Below, in pieces: positions 44,207 through 53,315 of a DNA stretch of 53,399 bases. The DNA is taken from NCBI GenBank assembly GCA_902812445.1, contig CADDZF010000004.1, positions 1 to 53,399 on the forward strand. The letters are read 5' to 3'. Numbering within the stretch: the first letter of the stretch is position 1; every line of letters starts with the position of its first letter. The translations under genes and the position numbers were made by a program. The notes beneath the pieces are model-generated. The model was not told where the DNA came from. It searched no databases and was given only the letters and a program-made list of their open reading frames with translations. The stretch is from Methylococcaceae bacterium. GTDB taxonomy: Bacteria; Pseudomonadota; Gammaproteobacteria; Methylococcales; Methylococcaceae.

Positions 44207-46363
44207 TCAAGGCGCGTTCGAACCTTGGCTGGCGTCCGCTGGCGTGAGTCTGAGTGATCTGAGCCCCAACCCCAATCGTCGCGGATCGCTCGACAGGCCG
44301 AGCTCGGCCGGAGATACCGGATTTCTGATGTTAAACCGAACCCGCAGCAGATCGTTGTTCGCCAGCGCCGCGGTTTGGGGGATCGTCAAGCGCATCGTCC
44401 CGAAAGGCGCTGCTTGGGTAAAGTAAAGAGTGCCTATCGAGCCGTCATTGACCGAGACTTCGACTTCCTGTGTCGGACGGCGGGCGGTGATATATCCATC
44501 CGCGCTCAATTCGAGCGTTAAATCGGATGTGACCGGCTTATCCAGCTTGATGACGAGCGCCGCACTGGAACTTTCGGACCAGATACCCCAGGGCTCTGGA
44601 ACAGACCAACCGTACGCTATATAGTCCTGACCCTTCCCCGTGGTGTTGAATTGAATCAAGGTTCCGATTTCATATCCCGGCGATGTCCCATCGGTGCTCG
44701 GATCAGCGTTCAGCGCGGTACTTTTGATGCAGTCCGAACAGTCTGCCCAGTCCGGCGCCAGTACACGGAACCCGTCCACGATGCCTGCCCGATCGCCCTT
44801 CCTCAACGCGACCTGCGCAACGTTCCATAACCCTCGGTGATAGAAGACGTATAACGCATCGCGGTCCAGTTCCCCCGAAACCAAAGAATCGCTCAGTCGC
44901 TCACTCACCTCACGCCGCCGGGTTTCATTGAGCCGCGCAAGATAGGCGACATTGATCGTCATCCCATGCGATGCGGCATAATAACCCAAGGGAAAATAAT
45001 TCTCCGCTATGTTGCTGGGAAGGACGTAGATGATCTTCCGGTACTTGTTCGCCGCCGCGCTCCAGAATGGGGAACGCAGCGGCGATTGCCAGGGCGGTGC
45101 TTCAGCATGCCTCTTGTAAAAAAAAGAAAAGACTGCGGAGCTATCGATGATCTGGAGCGGCAAAAGCCCGGCCAGCAGAATGATGGCGGGGCGCCGGTCG
45201 AATCGGGTCAGAATCACATAGAGCACCGAAAGCAGAAGCAGATAATAGACCGGCCAGAAAAACCGGCCGGAAGCTCGGAAGGCATTGGCCAAAGGCTGAA
45301 AAAATGCCGGCAAGGGATAGGAGAGCAGCCGCTTTTCGCCCAGCCCTACGTGATTGGAGAAGGCAAAGGCGGTAAGCAGCAGAGAGACGATCACTAGAGG
45401 CAGTAGAGCCCGCCAGCGGACACCGTGCAGCGGGGTGCGAATCAGTTCCGCAGCAGCGATGACCGCCAAAAGCAACACGCCGAGACCTAAGAAATTGAAC
45501 CCCTCATAGTCGCCAAGTCCCTCCGGCTGATTCTTCAAAAAATGGGACCACGAGGGTCCAACATGATTTGCCGGATCGATCAGCGACAGCAGATTCATGC
45601 GATAAAAACCGAAAGTCTCACTTGCGATGCTGGCGCCGGGCATGAAGAAACCGCCCAGCCACATCACCGCCACGATCCCTGCCGTACAGGACAGGAATGC
45701 GACGGCCGCCTGGGTGCGCGTCATCTCTTGCAGTAGCAGACGCTTGGTCAGATCGGCCAGCCAGATCGGCAGCACCATGGCAAGCAAATAGACGTGCACC
45801 AAGGGTGCGATGGCGAGCAACAGCAGCCAGCGGCGGTGACTGCTTTTAGCGGACAGGTAGAGCAGCAAAGCGGCCAATACGAGCCATTGGCCCATCATCG
45901 TGTAATGACCTTGCAAGCGCCAGAGAAACGGCGGGGCCAGTACAAAAAACCCAGTTCCGAGCGTTTTCAATCCATTATCGCGGGTCCATCTGGCGAGCAG
46001 TTGCCAGGCAAGCAGCGCTTGCAGGATGAAGCACAAGAGTACCCAGATGCCGCTGTACTGGAACGGAGTCGGAAGTAGAGCGCTGAACGGCTTGAACAGG
46101 AAGGCGAACAGCGGAAGGGAATCCGAGTACACGATGGAACTGCTGATTTCGGCGCCGTAGCCAGGATTCGCTCCGAGCGGCCACTGGAAAAAAGGCGTAT
46201 TGCGGAAAAAATGCCAGCCAAGAAAATGGGTGGCGGGATCGCCTCGCGTTAGCCAATCCACATACGTGGGAGACAATATTTTGCCGCCCGTGATCAAAAA
46301 AAAGGCAATAGAGCCGAGCCCTATCGGTATCGTTACCTGCGAGTCAACGGATAAACGCCGCAT
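44207..46363 (-). CDS. Large polytopic membrane protein, GT-C-like, with C-terminal beta-domain
   Basis: A 718-residue protein. About ten hydrophobic segments fill residues 10-420. The first large loop has TRGDPATHFLGWHFFRN, with an acidic-plus-His pattern as in GT-C enzymes, and then QWPLGANPGYGAEISSS. A soluble region follows, and the end is a beta-rich domain marked by GWSVPEPWGIWSESSSA. It looks like the DUF6311-type group of putative membrane glycosyltransferases, but I give this name from memory. A strong AGAGGAGAG ribosome-binding site precedes ATG 46363. It lies directly upstream of the UbiA-DprE1-DprE2 genes. Confidence 0.78.
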   Translation of the reverse strand: MRRLSVDSQVTIPIGLGSIAFFLITGGKILSPTYVDWLTRGDPATHFLGWHFFRNTPFFQWPLGANPGYGAEISSSIVYSDSLPLFAFLFKPFSALLPTPFQYSGIWVLLCFILQALLAWQLLARWTRDNGLKTLGTGFFVLAPPFLWRLQGHYTMMGQWLVLAALLLYLSAKSSHRRWLLLLAIAPLVHVYLLAMVLPIWLADLTKRLLLQEMTRTQAAVAFLSCTAGIVAVMWLGGFFMPGASIASETFGFYRMNLLSLIDPANHVGPSWSHFLKNQPEGLGDYEGFNFLGLGVLLLAVIAAAELIRTPLHGVRWRALLPLVIVSLLLTAFAFSNHVGLGEKRLLSYPLPAFFQPLANAFRASGRFFWPVYYLLLLSVLYVILTRFDRRPAIILLAGLLPLQIIDSSAVFSFFYKRHAEAPPWQSPLRSPFWSAAANKYRKIIYVLPSNIAENYFPLGYYAASHGMTINVAYLARLNETRRREVSERLSDSLVSGELDRDALYVFYHRGLWNVAQVALRKGDRAGIVDGFRVLAPDWADCSDCIKSTALNADPSTDGTSPGYEIGTLIQFNTTGKGQDYIAYGWSVPEPWGIWSESSSAALVIKLDKPVTSDLTLELSADGYITARRPTQEVEVSVNDGSIGTLYFTQAAPFGTMRLTIPQTAALANNDLLRVRFNIRNPVSPAELGLSSDPRRLGLGLRSLRLTPADASQGSNAP

Positions 46364-46527
46364 AAATCTCTCCTCTGCAATTGAGTGGTGATGTCCAGTA
46401 GGAAGGCCTGTGGAATAAACCCGGACTCGGAACCAAAAGCGCGCTTACTTTTTATCCATTTAACGTAAAAAAAATCATGCGCTCACGCCAAGGTTTTTCT
46501 CATAGTCCTGACTGATCGGATCGAACG

Positions 46528-47652
46528 TCAAGGTAAGAACGGCCAGAGCGCAGGATTCGCCGGTACCGAAAACCAGCCTAGCCATCTATTTAAAATGAAT
46601 GCGATATCAAAAGGAAACGCGGACCACTTCGGTGTTCCTCCCGACATCCATTCCCACGGGATAATGAACCATGCCAGTAAAGTCCAGGCAACAAAATTGT
46701 CGTCCAGCGAAGCTAATAGATCTCTATTGCCTAGCCAAAACGCGAATATCAATGGGAAAGTGACAATCGCTACAACTCGGGTTTGATCCGCTGATACGAG
46801 CAACAGCAGCATGAGTCCAAACAAGACCAGTAAGAAAGGGATCCCCGCTTGCCGTCTTTCGAAGTATTTAACAACCACAAACCATCCCAAACCCAGGACG
46901 GACCAGAGAACATAATGAGGATGAAGGAGAGTATTACGCAACAGATCTGGCAAACGGCCCATAACCCAATGCCATCGCCCTGTATTGACATAAATTCCCC
47001 AGTGATAAAATAAAGTTGCGAGAACGCCCTTTCCCACTATCACACCCGCAAGCAAGAAAGCGCACCAACGCCAGAAAAGATCGACGGGCGTATTGTTTTT
47101 CTTGGCAATCAAGACCGCAGCAAACAAGCCTCCGGTAGAAAAAAACGCTTGCTCAAAATGCTGCATTCCCAGTAGGACTCCGATGAATAACGCCCAAACC
47201 CGATTCGCTGGAAAGACAAATGCGGATAGCATTAGAAAGAGCGTTATTGAGTCCATGCCTACCCAGAAATATGCAGTCGCGGATACCGGGAGAACCGCAA
47301 ACACGATTAGTGAGATGCGAGCTTCTCTATCCGGTAATCTGGAAATGCTTAGCCAGCAGAAAAGGGCGGTAAATGCCACTGAGAAGGCCAAATTAAAGAC
47401 GAAAAACTGCCAGAAGTTTTTTGCTCCAATTAACCAAGCGACAAAAGGTTGCAGCCAATTCCAATATAGATAGTGAGCGTCGGGATCCGGAAACGGATTA
47501 ACAAATGGGTTTTGAGCGATCAACAGTGACGCGCCTAGATTGGGGATATACCAAATGCCCGTCTTCAACAATGAAACGGAGAATAAAATGGCTATCAATT
47601 TTCTGACAGGGCAATAAAAAATGAAATTTTGGAGTCGGTCAATGGCAACCAT
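46528..47652 (-). CDS. Polytopic membrane protein, unknown (GT-C-like)
   Basis: A 374-residue protein with about nine or ten hydrophobic helices. The first extracytoplasmic loop contains NPFVNPFPDPDAHYLYWNWL, with acidic residues in the place where GT-C transferases bind their metal or donor. No other motif is recognised. The gene is noticeably richer in A and T than those on each side, so it may have been inserted later into the cluster. It is probably a glycosyltransferase or glycan-modifying enzyme; that is inference from location and topology only. Confidence 0.7.
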   Translation of the reverse strand: MVAIDRLQNFIFYCPVRKLIAILFSVSLLKTGIWYIPNLGASLLIAQNPFVNPFPDPDAHYLYWNWLQPFVAWLIGAKNFWQFFVFNLAFSVAFTALFCWLSISRLPDREARISLIVFAVLPVSATAYFWVGMDSITLFLMLSAFVFPANRVWALFIGVLLGMQHFEQAFFSTGGLFAAVLIAKKNNTPVDLFWRWCAFLLAGVIVGKGVLATLFYHWGIYVNTGRWHWVMGRLPDLLRNTLLHPHYVLWSVLGLGWFVVVKYFERRQAGIPFLLVLFGLMLLLLVSADQTRVVAIVTFPLIFAFWLGNRDLLASLDDNFVAWTLLAWFIIPWEWMSGGTPKWSAFPFDIAFILNRWLGWFSVPANPALWPFLP

Positions 47653-47783
47653 GAAAATGCATTCTGTATGTCTAAACAGTCTGGCGGGTGCTCAGGGTCG
47701 AGCAATCGAACCGGAATGATTCGCCGGGTATCGCGTGGCAACTGGCTAAGCAGTACCGGCAGAAAACAACGCGCGGAGCAAGA

Positions 47784-48818
47784 TCATTGGAAAACCGGCC
47801 GCCCAGCATGGGCGTATAGACGGTTGCCGAACCGCTTGAAGCCGTATCTGGGGAGCGGCGGCGTATCGCGCCCGCGCTGAAAAAATACCTCTTTCTCATA
47901 GACCTGGATTTGCTCCGGGGCGTTATGGAAAACGATGCTTCTTCGGGTGAGGGCGGGATTGCGCGCCGGCGATCCGCCGTGAGGAAGCTGTGCGTGCCAG
48001 ATCGCGACATCGCCCTTGCGCAAAAGCGCGGTCTTGATTGGGCCCACTTCCGCTGCCATGCGCACCACTTCGCCGTGATAGACCCGTAGTGCCTGCTTGA
48101 GTAGTCCGTTGGACGGCCGATCCGAATGCTCTCGCAAGACCTGCTGATAGATCGGCCGGGGGTCGCAGACGAAGCGGTGTCCGCCCGGCACGTACATCAG
48201 CGGTCCGGAATCTTCATGGATGTCTTCCAGGGCGATCCAGACGCCGAAGAAATAATTGCGCGGAAAGGTGTGGAAAAAAGGGGAATCTCGGTGCAGCGAC
48301 TGTTCCGTGCCATATTCGAAGCACAAGGAAGTGTAGAGAGCGGCCCGGTAGCCAAATAAGAAATCGAGCAACGCCATGATGGTCTTATCGCAGCCGATTC
48401 GCATCGCCGGTACGGACGCCAGATGGAAGTTGACGAATCGCTTATGCCGCCCCAAGGCATCGACATTCTTTTCGGCGTAGCGCTGATTTTTGTCGAGATA
48501 AGCAACATAGTCTTCGACCGTGGCGTCACACCGCGCCGGATCGATCGCGCCTTTCAGCACCGTGAAACCGTCCCGAATCATCTCGCGCGCGGTCTCCAGA
48601 TAAATCGGCGGCAGGTTGCGCGCGCGCCGGCGGGCTTCCTCCTCGGCATCCGGCCGATCGAGCCAAAGGCTGTCGATGGATTCGTTCCGGACTAACGATT
48701 GGGCCCCCTTCAGCAGCCTCAGCAAGGCGATGGAAAGCCATGAGAACCCCATGTTTCCCGCCTGGGTGATCATCGCGGCAGGCCGTCTCAAGTCACGATT
48801 CGGGCGCGCGCCGCTCAT
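47784..48818 (-). CDS. PhyH-family Fe(II)/2-oxoglutarate dioxygenase
   Basis: A 344-residue non-haem iron dioxygenase. The iron ligands are His and Asp in SLHRDSPFFH and the distal His in AIWHAQLPHGG, which gives the HxD...H facial triad. A conserved LMYVPGGHRF lies in between. ATG 48818 overlaps the TGA of the GT2/WbsX gene by 4 bases, so the two proteins are translationally coupled. Such enzymes hydroxylate lipids, amino acids or sugars. A role in decorating the glycan is implied by the coupling but its substrate is unknown. Confidence 0.88.
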   Translation of the reverse strand: MSGARPNRDLRRPAAMITQAGNMGFSWLSIALLRLLKGAQSLVRNESIDSLWLDRPDAEEEARRRARNLPPIYLETAREMIRDGFTVLKGAIDPARCDATVEDYVAYLDKNQRYAEKNVDALGRHKRFVNFHLASVPAMRIGCDKTIMALLDFLFGYRAALYTSLCFEYGTEQSLHRDSPFFHTFPRNYFFGVWIALEDIHEDSGPLMYVPGGHRFVCDPRPIYQQVLREHSDRPSNGLLKQALRVYHGEVVRMAAEVGPIKTALLRKGDVAIWHAQLPHGGSPARNPALTRRSIVFHNAPEQIQVYEKEVFFQRGRDTPPLPRYGFKRFGNRLYAHAGRPVFQ

Positions 48819-51247
48819 GGATAAGCTCCCGTGCGACGGGCCGCCGCGACAAGCGCATCACGGGTGGCTTCCAGATAGGCGTGCCCATATTTGCGATCCG
48901 GCTCCAGGTGATTTCCCTCGCCCCATTCGTTCCAGGCGTTGACGAAGATCAGGCGCTCCTCGCCGCGGTTGAATTTATAGGTCTTGTCCAGCATCTCGCT
49001 CAGCCAGTATTGATAGTGCTCCGGCGTCGCATTGATGAAGATGTGCCCGGCGTCTTGCCGCCGCGCCGTATTGTCCCAAGCCGTCATGACCGACCTGAAC
49101 ATCGGGTACGGCGGGATCTTTTTGTTGATGAAATTCTTCGCGGTCGCCACGTAGTCGTAGATCAGGCCATGAAAATCGGCATTGATCAGCGGCGCTGGCG
49201 CATCGGCGATGACACCCATGCCGTGCGGCGGGAATTCGATCGCGGCATCGAAGCCGTAGTGCTTTGGATCTTCACCCTCGGCCAGCGTGTTGAAGCTCTG
49301 CATGGATGCCAGATAAATATCGCCGACGCCGGCCTTGCGGCACTGCTCGCGCCAGCGTAGCGCGGTCTCCGCGGGATTTGGCAGCATGTTCAGGCGGTAC
49401 ACGATGAGCAAGGGTTTACCGTTCACCCTGATGTAGCGCTCATCCCGAAAAGCCGGAATGAGGTGGTCGATGAAATTAAGGTCATCGGCCTTGGAATGCC
49501 TCTGCGCGATCAGAATCTTGGATTCCTGGCCATCCCACCGGCGCGTCCAGTTTTCATTCGCCCAGCATACGCAAAAAGGAAGATCGGGTTGTCCGGTCTG
49601 CAGCACTTCATCGAGCGGCCGGTTCAGCAGCCTCTTTCCGCCGAACCAGTAGTAGTAATAACAAAACCCGTAGACGCCGTGCTGGCGCGCCAGCTCAGCC
49701 TGCTCGTGGCGGACTTCGGGCAGTCGCAGGTCGTAGAAGCCGAGGTCCGCCGGAATGTGAGGCTGATAATGGCCTTCGAAGTTGGGCCTGGCTTTCGCCA
49801 CGTTGGCCCACTCGGTGAACCCCTTGCCCCACCAAAGATCGTTTTCGGGAATGGGGTGATACTGCGGGAGATAAAACGCGATCAGACGAAGCTTGTTGTC
49901 TCTCGCGAGATCGTCTTTCCAGCGCTCGACGAATTTTGCCTGATTGATCTTCGCCAGTTGCAGCCGCTGGTCGATATCCGTGTCATTCGTCGTGACGCTC
50001 ATGTGATGAACGATGACCGCGTGCGGCTGGTAGAGGACTTTTTTACCGGCTTTTCTGACCCGAAAAGCCAAGTCCGAATCCTCGTAGTAAGCCGGCATGA
50101 AGCACTCGTCGAAGCCGCCCACCTCGGTGAACAGGGCTTTCTCGATCAGGAGACAGGCGCCGGAGCAATAATCGACTTCACGCAGATTGTTGTACTCGTG
50201 CTTGTTGGGATCGTCCCGCCTGCCGATGTGCTCCGCCGCGCCGTTCGCATCGATCAGACACCCGGCCTCCTGCAAGCGCCCGTTCGGGAAAATCAGCTTG
50301 GCTCCCACCAACCCGGCGTCCGCGACCGTTTCGAACGTCTTGATCAGTTCGTCCAGCCAGCCCTCGAGCACCTGGGTGTCATTGTTGAGAAACACAACAT
50401 ACTCGCCTCTCGCCAGCGCGGCGCCGTGGTTACAGGAACGAATGAAACCGAGGTTCTGATCATGTCTGACGTAGCGGATATTGGCGATCTTGGGCAATAC
50501 GGCCGGCGTCTCATCGCTCGAACCGTCATCAATAACGATGAGTTCGAAGCGATGACGGGGAATATATTTAGCGATAGAGGCCAGGCAGCAAACGGTATAG
50601 TGAAGCTGGCCGAATACCGGGATGACGATGGAAACCAGCGGCCTCTCGGGGTTCTCGAAGTGCAGGCCGGCGAGCAGCTCAGCGATTCCGCCGGCGCCGA
50701 TCTCCACCAACGGCGGCGCGGTCAACTGATCGGGCGTCGGCACCGAGAGTTCGCCAGCAGCATTCATGATGGCGGACGATTCGTGCATGAACCGCCCGAT
50801 CCGCCTTCTCATGCCTTGAACCCCTTCCCGTTCCAGCACGATGCGGACGTTTCTCAGCAAAGCCATCCAACCGCCTGAAACGGCTGCGAGATTTCTCACC
50901 CGCCGCATGATACGGGTCGGAATCCGCTGCCCCTTTGCGCCTGTCGCTAAAATCGATGAGGGCTCTGACTCGGCGGCTTTTGTCGTCGAGGCCGCGGACA
51001 CCTGACCTGACCGCAACGAGGCGATGGATTGCTGCGGCCGATCCGATTCCTGCCGGCGGGAGCGTTCGGGTTCGGTCGAGCCGCCCTGAATCGCTTCGTA
51101 TTCAGCCAGCCGATCGCGCTTTTGGGCCAGTTCTGCTTCCGCTTGCGTGAGTGCGCCGGTCAGCTCCTGCAGCCTTTTTTCCAGAACCGTGATGGAATCT
51201 CTTAAAGCCTCTATTTCGTGGATATGCAACTGATCTTTATTCTGCAA
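48815..51247 (-). CDS. GT2 glycosyltransferase fused to WbsX/GH99-like domain
   Basis: A protein of about 810 residues. An N-terminal coiled coil (ALRDSITVLEKRLQELTGAL) is followed by a linker and a helical motif (NVRIVLEREGVQGMRRRIGR). A GT2 domain spans about 205-430: VSIVIPVFGQLHYTV, VIDDGSSDET and VFLNNDTQVLEGW with the metal-binding Asp. The C-terminal 360 residues are WbsX/GH99-like: FYLPQYHPIPENDLWWGKGF, then ANENWTRRWDG and a final NAWNEWGEGNHLEPD. I start at TTG 51247, with AGAGGT six bases before it, rather than TTG 51274. It probably adds and then links or trims two successive sugars of an O-antigen-like chain. Confidence 0.9.
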   Translation of the reverse strand: MQNKDQLHIHEIEALRDSITVLEKRLQELTGALTQAEAELAQKRDRLAEYEAIQGGSTEPERSRRQESDRPQQSIASLRSGQVSAASTTKAAESEPSSILATGAKGQRIPTRIMRRVRNLAAVSGGWMALLRNVRIVLEREGVQGMRRRIGRFMHESSAIMNAAGELSVPTPDQLTAPPLVEIGAGGIAELLAGLHFENPERPLVSIVIPVFGQLHYTVCCLASIAKYIPRHRFELIVIDDGSSDETPAVLPKIANIRYVRHDQNLGFIRSCNHGAALARGEYVVFLNNDTQVLEGWLDELIKTFETVADAGLVGAKLIFPNGRLQEAGCLIDANGAAEHIGRRDDPNKHEYNNLREVDYCSGACLLIEKALFTEVGGFDECFMPAYYEDSDLAFRVRKAGKKVLYQPHAVIVHHMSVTTNDTDIDQRLQLAKINQAKFVERWKDDLARDNKLRLIAFYLPQYHPIPENDLWWGKGFTEWANVAKARPNFEGHYQPHIPADLGFYDLRLPEVRHEQAELARQHGVYGFCYYYYWFGGKRLLNRPLDEVLQTGQPDLPFCVCWANENWTRRWDGQESKILIAQRHSKADDLNFIDHLIPAFRDERYIRVNGKPLLIVYRLNMLPNPAETALRWREQCRKAGVGDIYLASMQSFNTLAEGEDPKHYGFDAAIEFPPHGMGVIADAPAPLINADFHGLIYDYVATAKNFINKKIPPYPMFRSVMTAWDNTARRQDAGHIFINATPEHYQYWLSEMLDKTYKFNRGEERLIFVNAWNEWGEGNHLEPDRKYGHAYLEATRDALVAAARRTGAYP

Positions 51248-51289
51248 CGCACAACCTCTTTCCCGATGGCCCAACTGCGCTACCCCAGT

Positions 51290-52189
51290 CTATTGGGAAG
51301 CGGCAGCGAACATCCATTTTAGCGTTTCTGCCAAAGGCAGAGAAGGTACAAAACCAATGAGTGACTGCAATTTCGCGGGATTACCGATGAGCCGTTTAAT
51401 CTCGTTTTGGCGCACGAAATCTGGATTGACGACGACCTCGATACGATAGCCCGCGAGCTGCTGCATGAGGTCGATGACATCGCCCAGTGCGGTGCCGTGT
51501 CCCGAACAAAAGTTGACGATTTCCCCATCACTCTCGGTCTCCAGCAGCTTCGCATAAGCCTCGGCGATATCGCGCACATCGGAAAAATCGCGCACCACGT
51601 CGAGATTGCCGAGTTCGATCCGGGTCTTGCCCGCCCTGAAATGGGCGACGATTTTCGGAATCAGGAAATGTTCCTCCTGCCCCGGCCCGGTGTAGTTGAA
51701 GGGGCGCGTCAGCAGGATCGGCAACTGATCGTACCAGGTTCGCACCATGTGCTCCATGGCGAGCTTGCTGTTGCCGTAATGATTGACCGGAAGGGGACAG
51801 ACCGTCTCGTCCACGAGATTTACCGGCGGATTGCCGTAGACGTTCGCGCTGCTCGCGATCACCACTTTCTTCGGCGCGATTCCCGCTGCTGCCAGTCCCT
51901 GCAGGAGATTAAGGGTTCCAAAAAGATTTACCTGGTACATCGCTTCAGGGTCGGCATGCGCCACAAAGGAGATAGCCGCGAGATGCACCAGGTAATCCGG
52001 ACGGACTTCCGCCACGACCTTAACGACTTTCCCGGCATCGGTGATATCGCATGACACCTCATCCGGGCCGGAAGCCAAGCCATTCACCAGGCCGATGACG
52101 TGATAGCCCCGTTGGCGCAGCAATCCACAAAGATACGAGCCGGTAAAACCCCGGCTTCCCGTGACCAGTACTTTCCGTGGACGCGCCAT
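51290..52189 (-). CDS. rmd: GDP-4-keto-6-deoxy-D-mannose reductase (RMD-like)
   Basis: A 299-residue extended SDR. The cofactor motif is VLVTGSRGFTGSYLCGLL, with the catalytic Tyr/Lys in NHYGNSKLAME and the RPFNYTGPGQ block of RMD enzymes. It follows gmd directly (1-base gap), so GDP-mannose would be converted to GDP-4-keto-6-deoxymannose and then to GDP-D-rhamnose. Reduction to GDP-6-deoxy-talose is a possible alternative, since the two reductases are similar. This sugar nucleotide is the likely donor for the GT2, GT4 and fusion proteins in the cluster. Confidence 0.85.
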   Translation of the reverse strand: MARPRKVLVTGSRGFTGSYLCGLLRQRGYHVIGLVNGLASGPDEVSCDITDAGKVVKVVAEVRPDYLVHLAAISFVAHADPEAMYQVNLFGTLNLLQGLAAAGIAPKKVVIASSANVYGNPPVNLVDETVCPLPVNHYGNSKLAMEHMVRTWYDQLPILLTRPFNYTGPGQEEHFLIPKIVAHFRAGKTRIELGNLDVVRDFSDVRDIAEAYAKLLETESDGEIVNFCSGHGTALGDVIDLMQQLAGYRIEVVVNPDFVRQNEIKRLIGNPAKLQSLIGFVPSLPLAETLKWMFAAASQ

Positions 52190-52190
52190 A

Positions 52191-53228
52191 TCAGAACGAA
52201 AACCCTTGCCGATTGCGCCGAAGATCTGCCTCCACCATGAGCTGGCACAGCCGTTCCAGGCTGGTTTCGGCTTTCCAGCCCAGTTCGCGCCGTGCCTTGG
52301 CCGGGCTGCCGATCAACAGCTCGACCTCGGCAGGCCGGTACAGCTGGGGGTTTACCCGAACGAGGGTCTTGCCTGTCGCGACATCGATGCCGACTTCGTT
52401 TTCGGCCCGGCCTTCCCAGGCGATGCGAATATCCACCGCCCGGCAGGCCAGGGTGACGAAGTCACGGACCGTTTCCGTCCGCTGGGTTGCCAGCACGTAG
52501 GTGTCGGGCCGATCGGCCTGGAGCATCAGATACATGCCGGCGACATATTCTTTCGCATAACCCCAGTCGCGCTTGGCGTCCAGATTGCCCAGCTCGAGCA
52601 CATCGAGAAGACCGAGCTTGATCTTGGCGATGCCGTCCGTAATCTTGCGCGTGACGAACTCGCGGCCCCTCAAGGGCGATTCATGATTGAACAGAATTCC
52701 GCTACAACCGAAGATGCCGTAAGACTCGCGGTAATTGACGGTCGTCCAGTGGGCGAACAGCTTGGCGACGCCGTACGGACTGCGCGGATAGAACGGCGTC
52801 TCCTCGGTCTGCGGGACCGTCTGCACCTTGCCGAACATCTCGGAAGTCGAGGCCTGATAGAACTTGATTTCCGGATTCACGGTGCGGATCGCTTCCAGCA
52901 CATTGAGGGCTCCGAGCCCGGTGATCTGCGCGGTTGTCGACGGCTGATCGAACGACACGCCGACAAAGCTCTGGGCCGCGAGGTTATAGACTTCATCCGG
53001 CCGCGTCTGCTGTAACAGGCGAATACTCGTACCCAAATCGGTAAGATCGTAGTCGACCCGCGTCAGATTCGGATGATCGGCGATGCCCAGTTCTTCGATC
53101 CGCCAAAAGTTCAGCGAGCTGGTACGCCGGCACGTGCCGAACACCTGATAACCGCGCGCCAGCAGAAATTCCGCGAGATAAGCTGCGTCCTGACCGGTAA
53201 TGCCGGTAATAACCGCTCTCTTGTTCAT
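52191..53228 (-). CDS. gmd: GDP-mannose 4,6-dehydratase
   Basis: A 345-residue extended SDR that removes water from GDP-mannose to form GDP-4-keto-6-deoxy-D-mannose. The start [20 protein letters not shown] is the GMD cofactor motif; the active site is in [10 protein letters not shown] and the Tyr/Lys in [28 protein letters not shown] is the family signature for GMD. It ends in the same operon as rmd with only one base between stop and start. No upstream gene of GDP-mannose synthesis is in the window. Confidence 0.97.
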   Translation of the reverse strand: MNKRAVITGITGQDAAYLAEFLLARGYQVFGTCRRTSSLNFWRIEELGIADHPNLTRVDYDLTDLGTSIRLLQQTRPDEVYNLAAQSFVGVSFDQPSTTAQITGLGALNVLEAIRTVNPEIKFYQASTSEMFGKVQTVPQTEETPFYPRSPYGVAKLFAHWTTVNYRESYGIFGCSGILFNHESPLRGREFVTRKITDGIAKIKLGLLDVLELGNLDAKRDWGYAKEYVAGMYLMLQADRPDTYVLATQRTETVRDFVTLACRAVDIRIAWEGRAENEVGIDVATGKTLVRVNPQLYRPAEVELLIGSPAKARRELGWKAETSLERLCQLMVEADLRRNRQGFSF

Positions 53229-53315
53229 ATACCTCCAACGTTGATTTTGCTGTTCCAGACAATGGCATCGGCATCAATCTGCTTGCCGCCCGGTGTGGAA
53301 AGGAACGGGACTGCC

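Noticed and set aside
49463-50878. A 471-codon plus-strand open frame opposite the GT2/WbsX fusion
   Set aside because: It lies entirely antisense to a gene with clear catalytic motifs, shows no domain and no ribosome-binding site; such long antisense frames arise from GC-rich codon bias.
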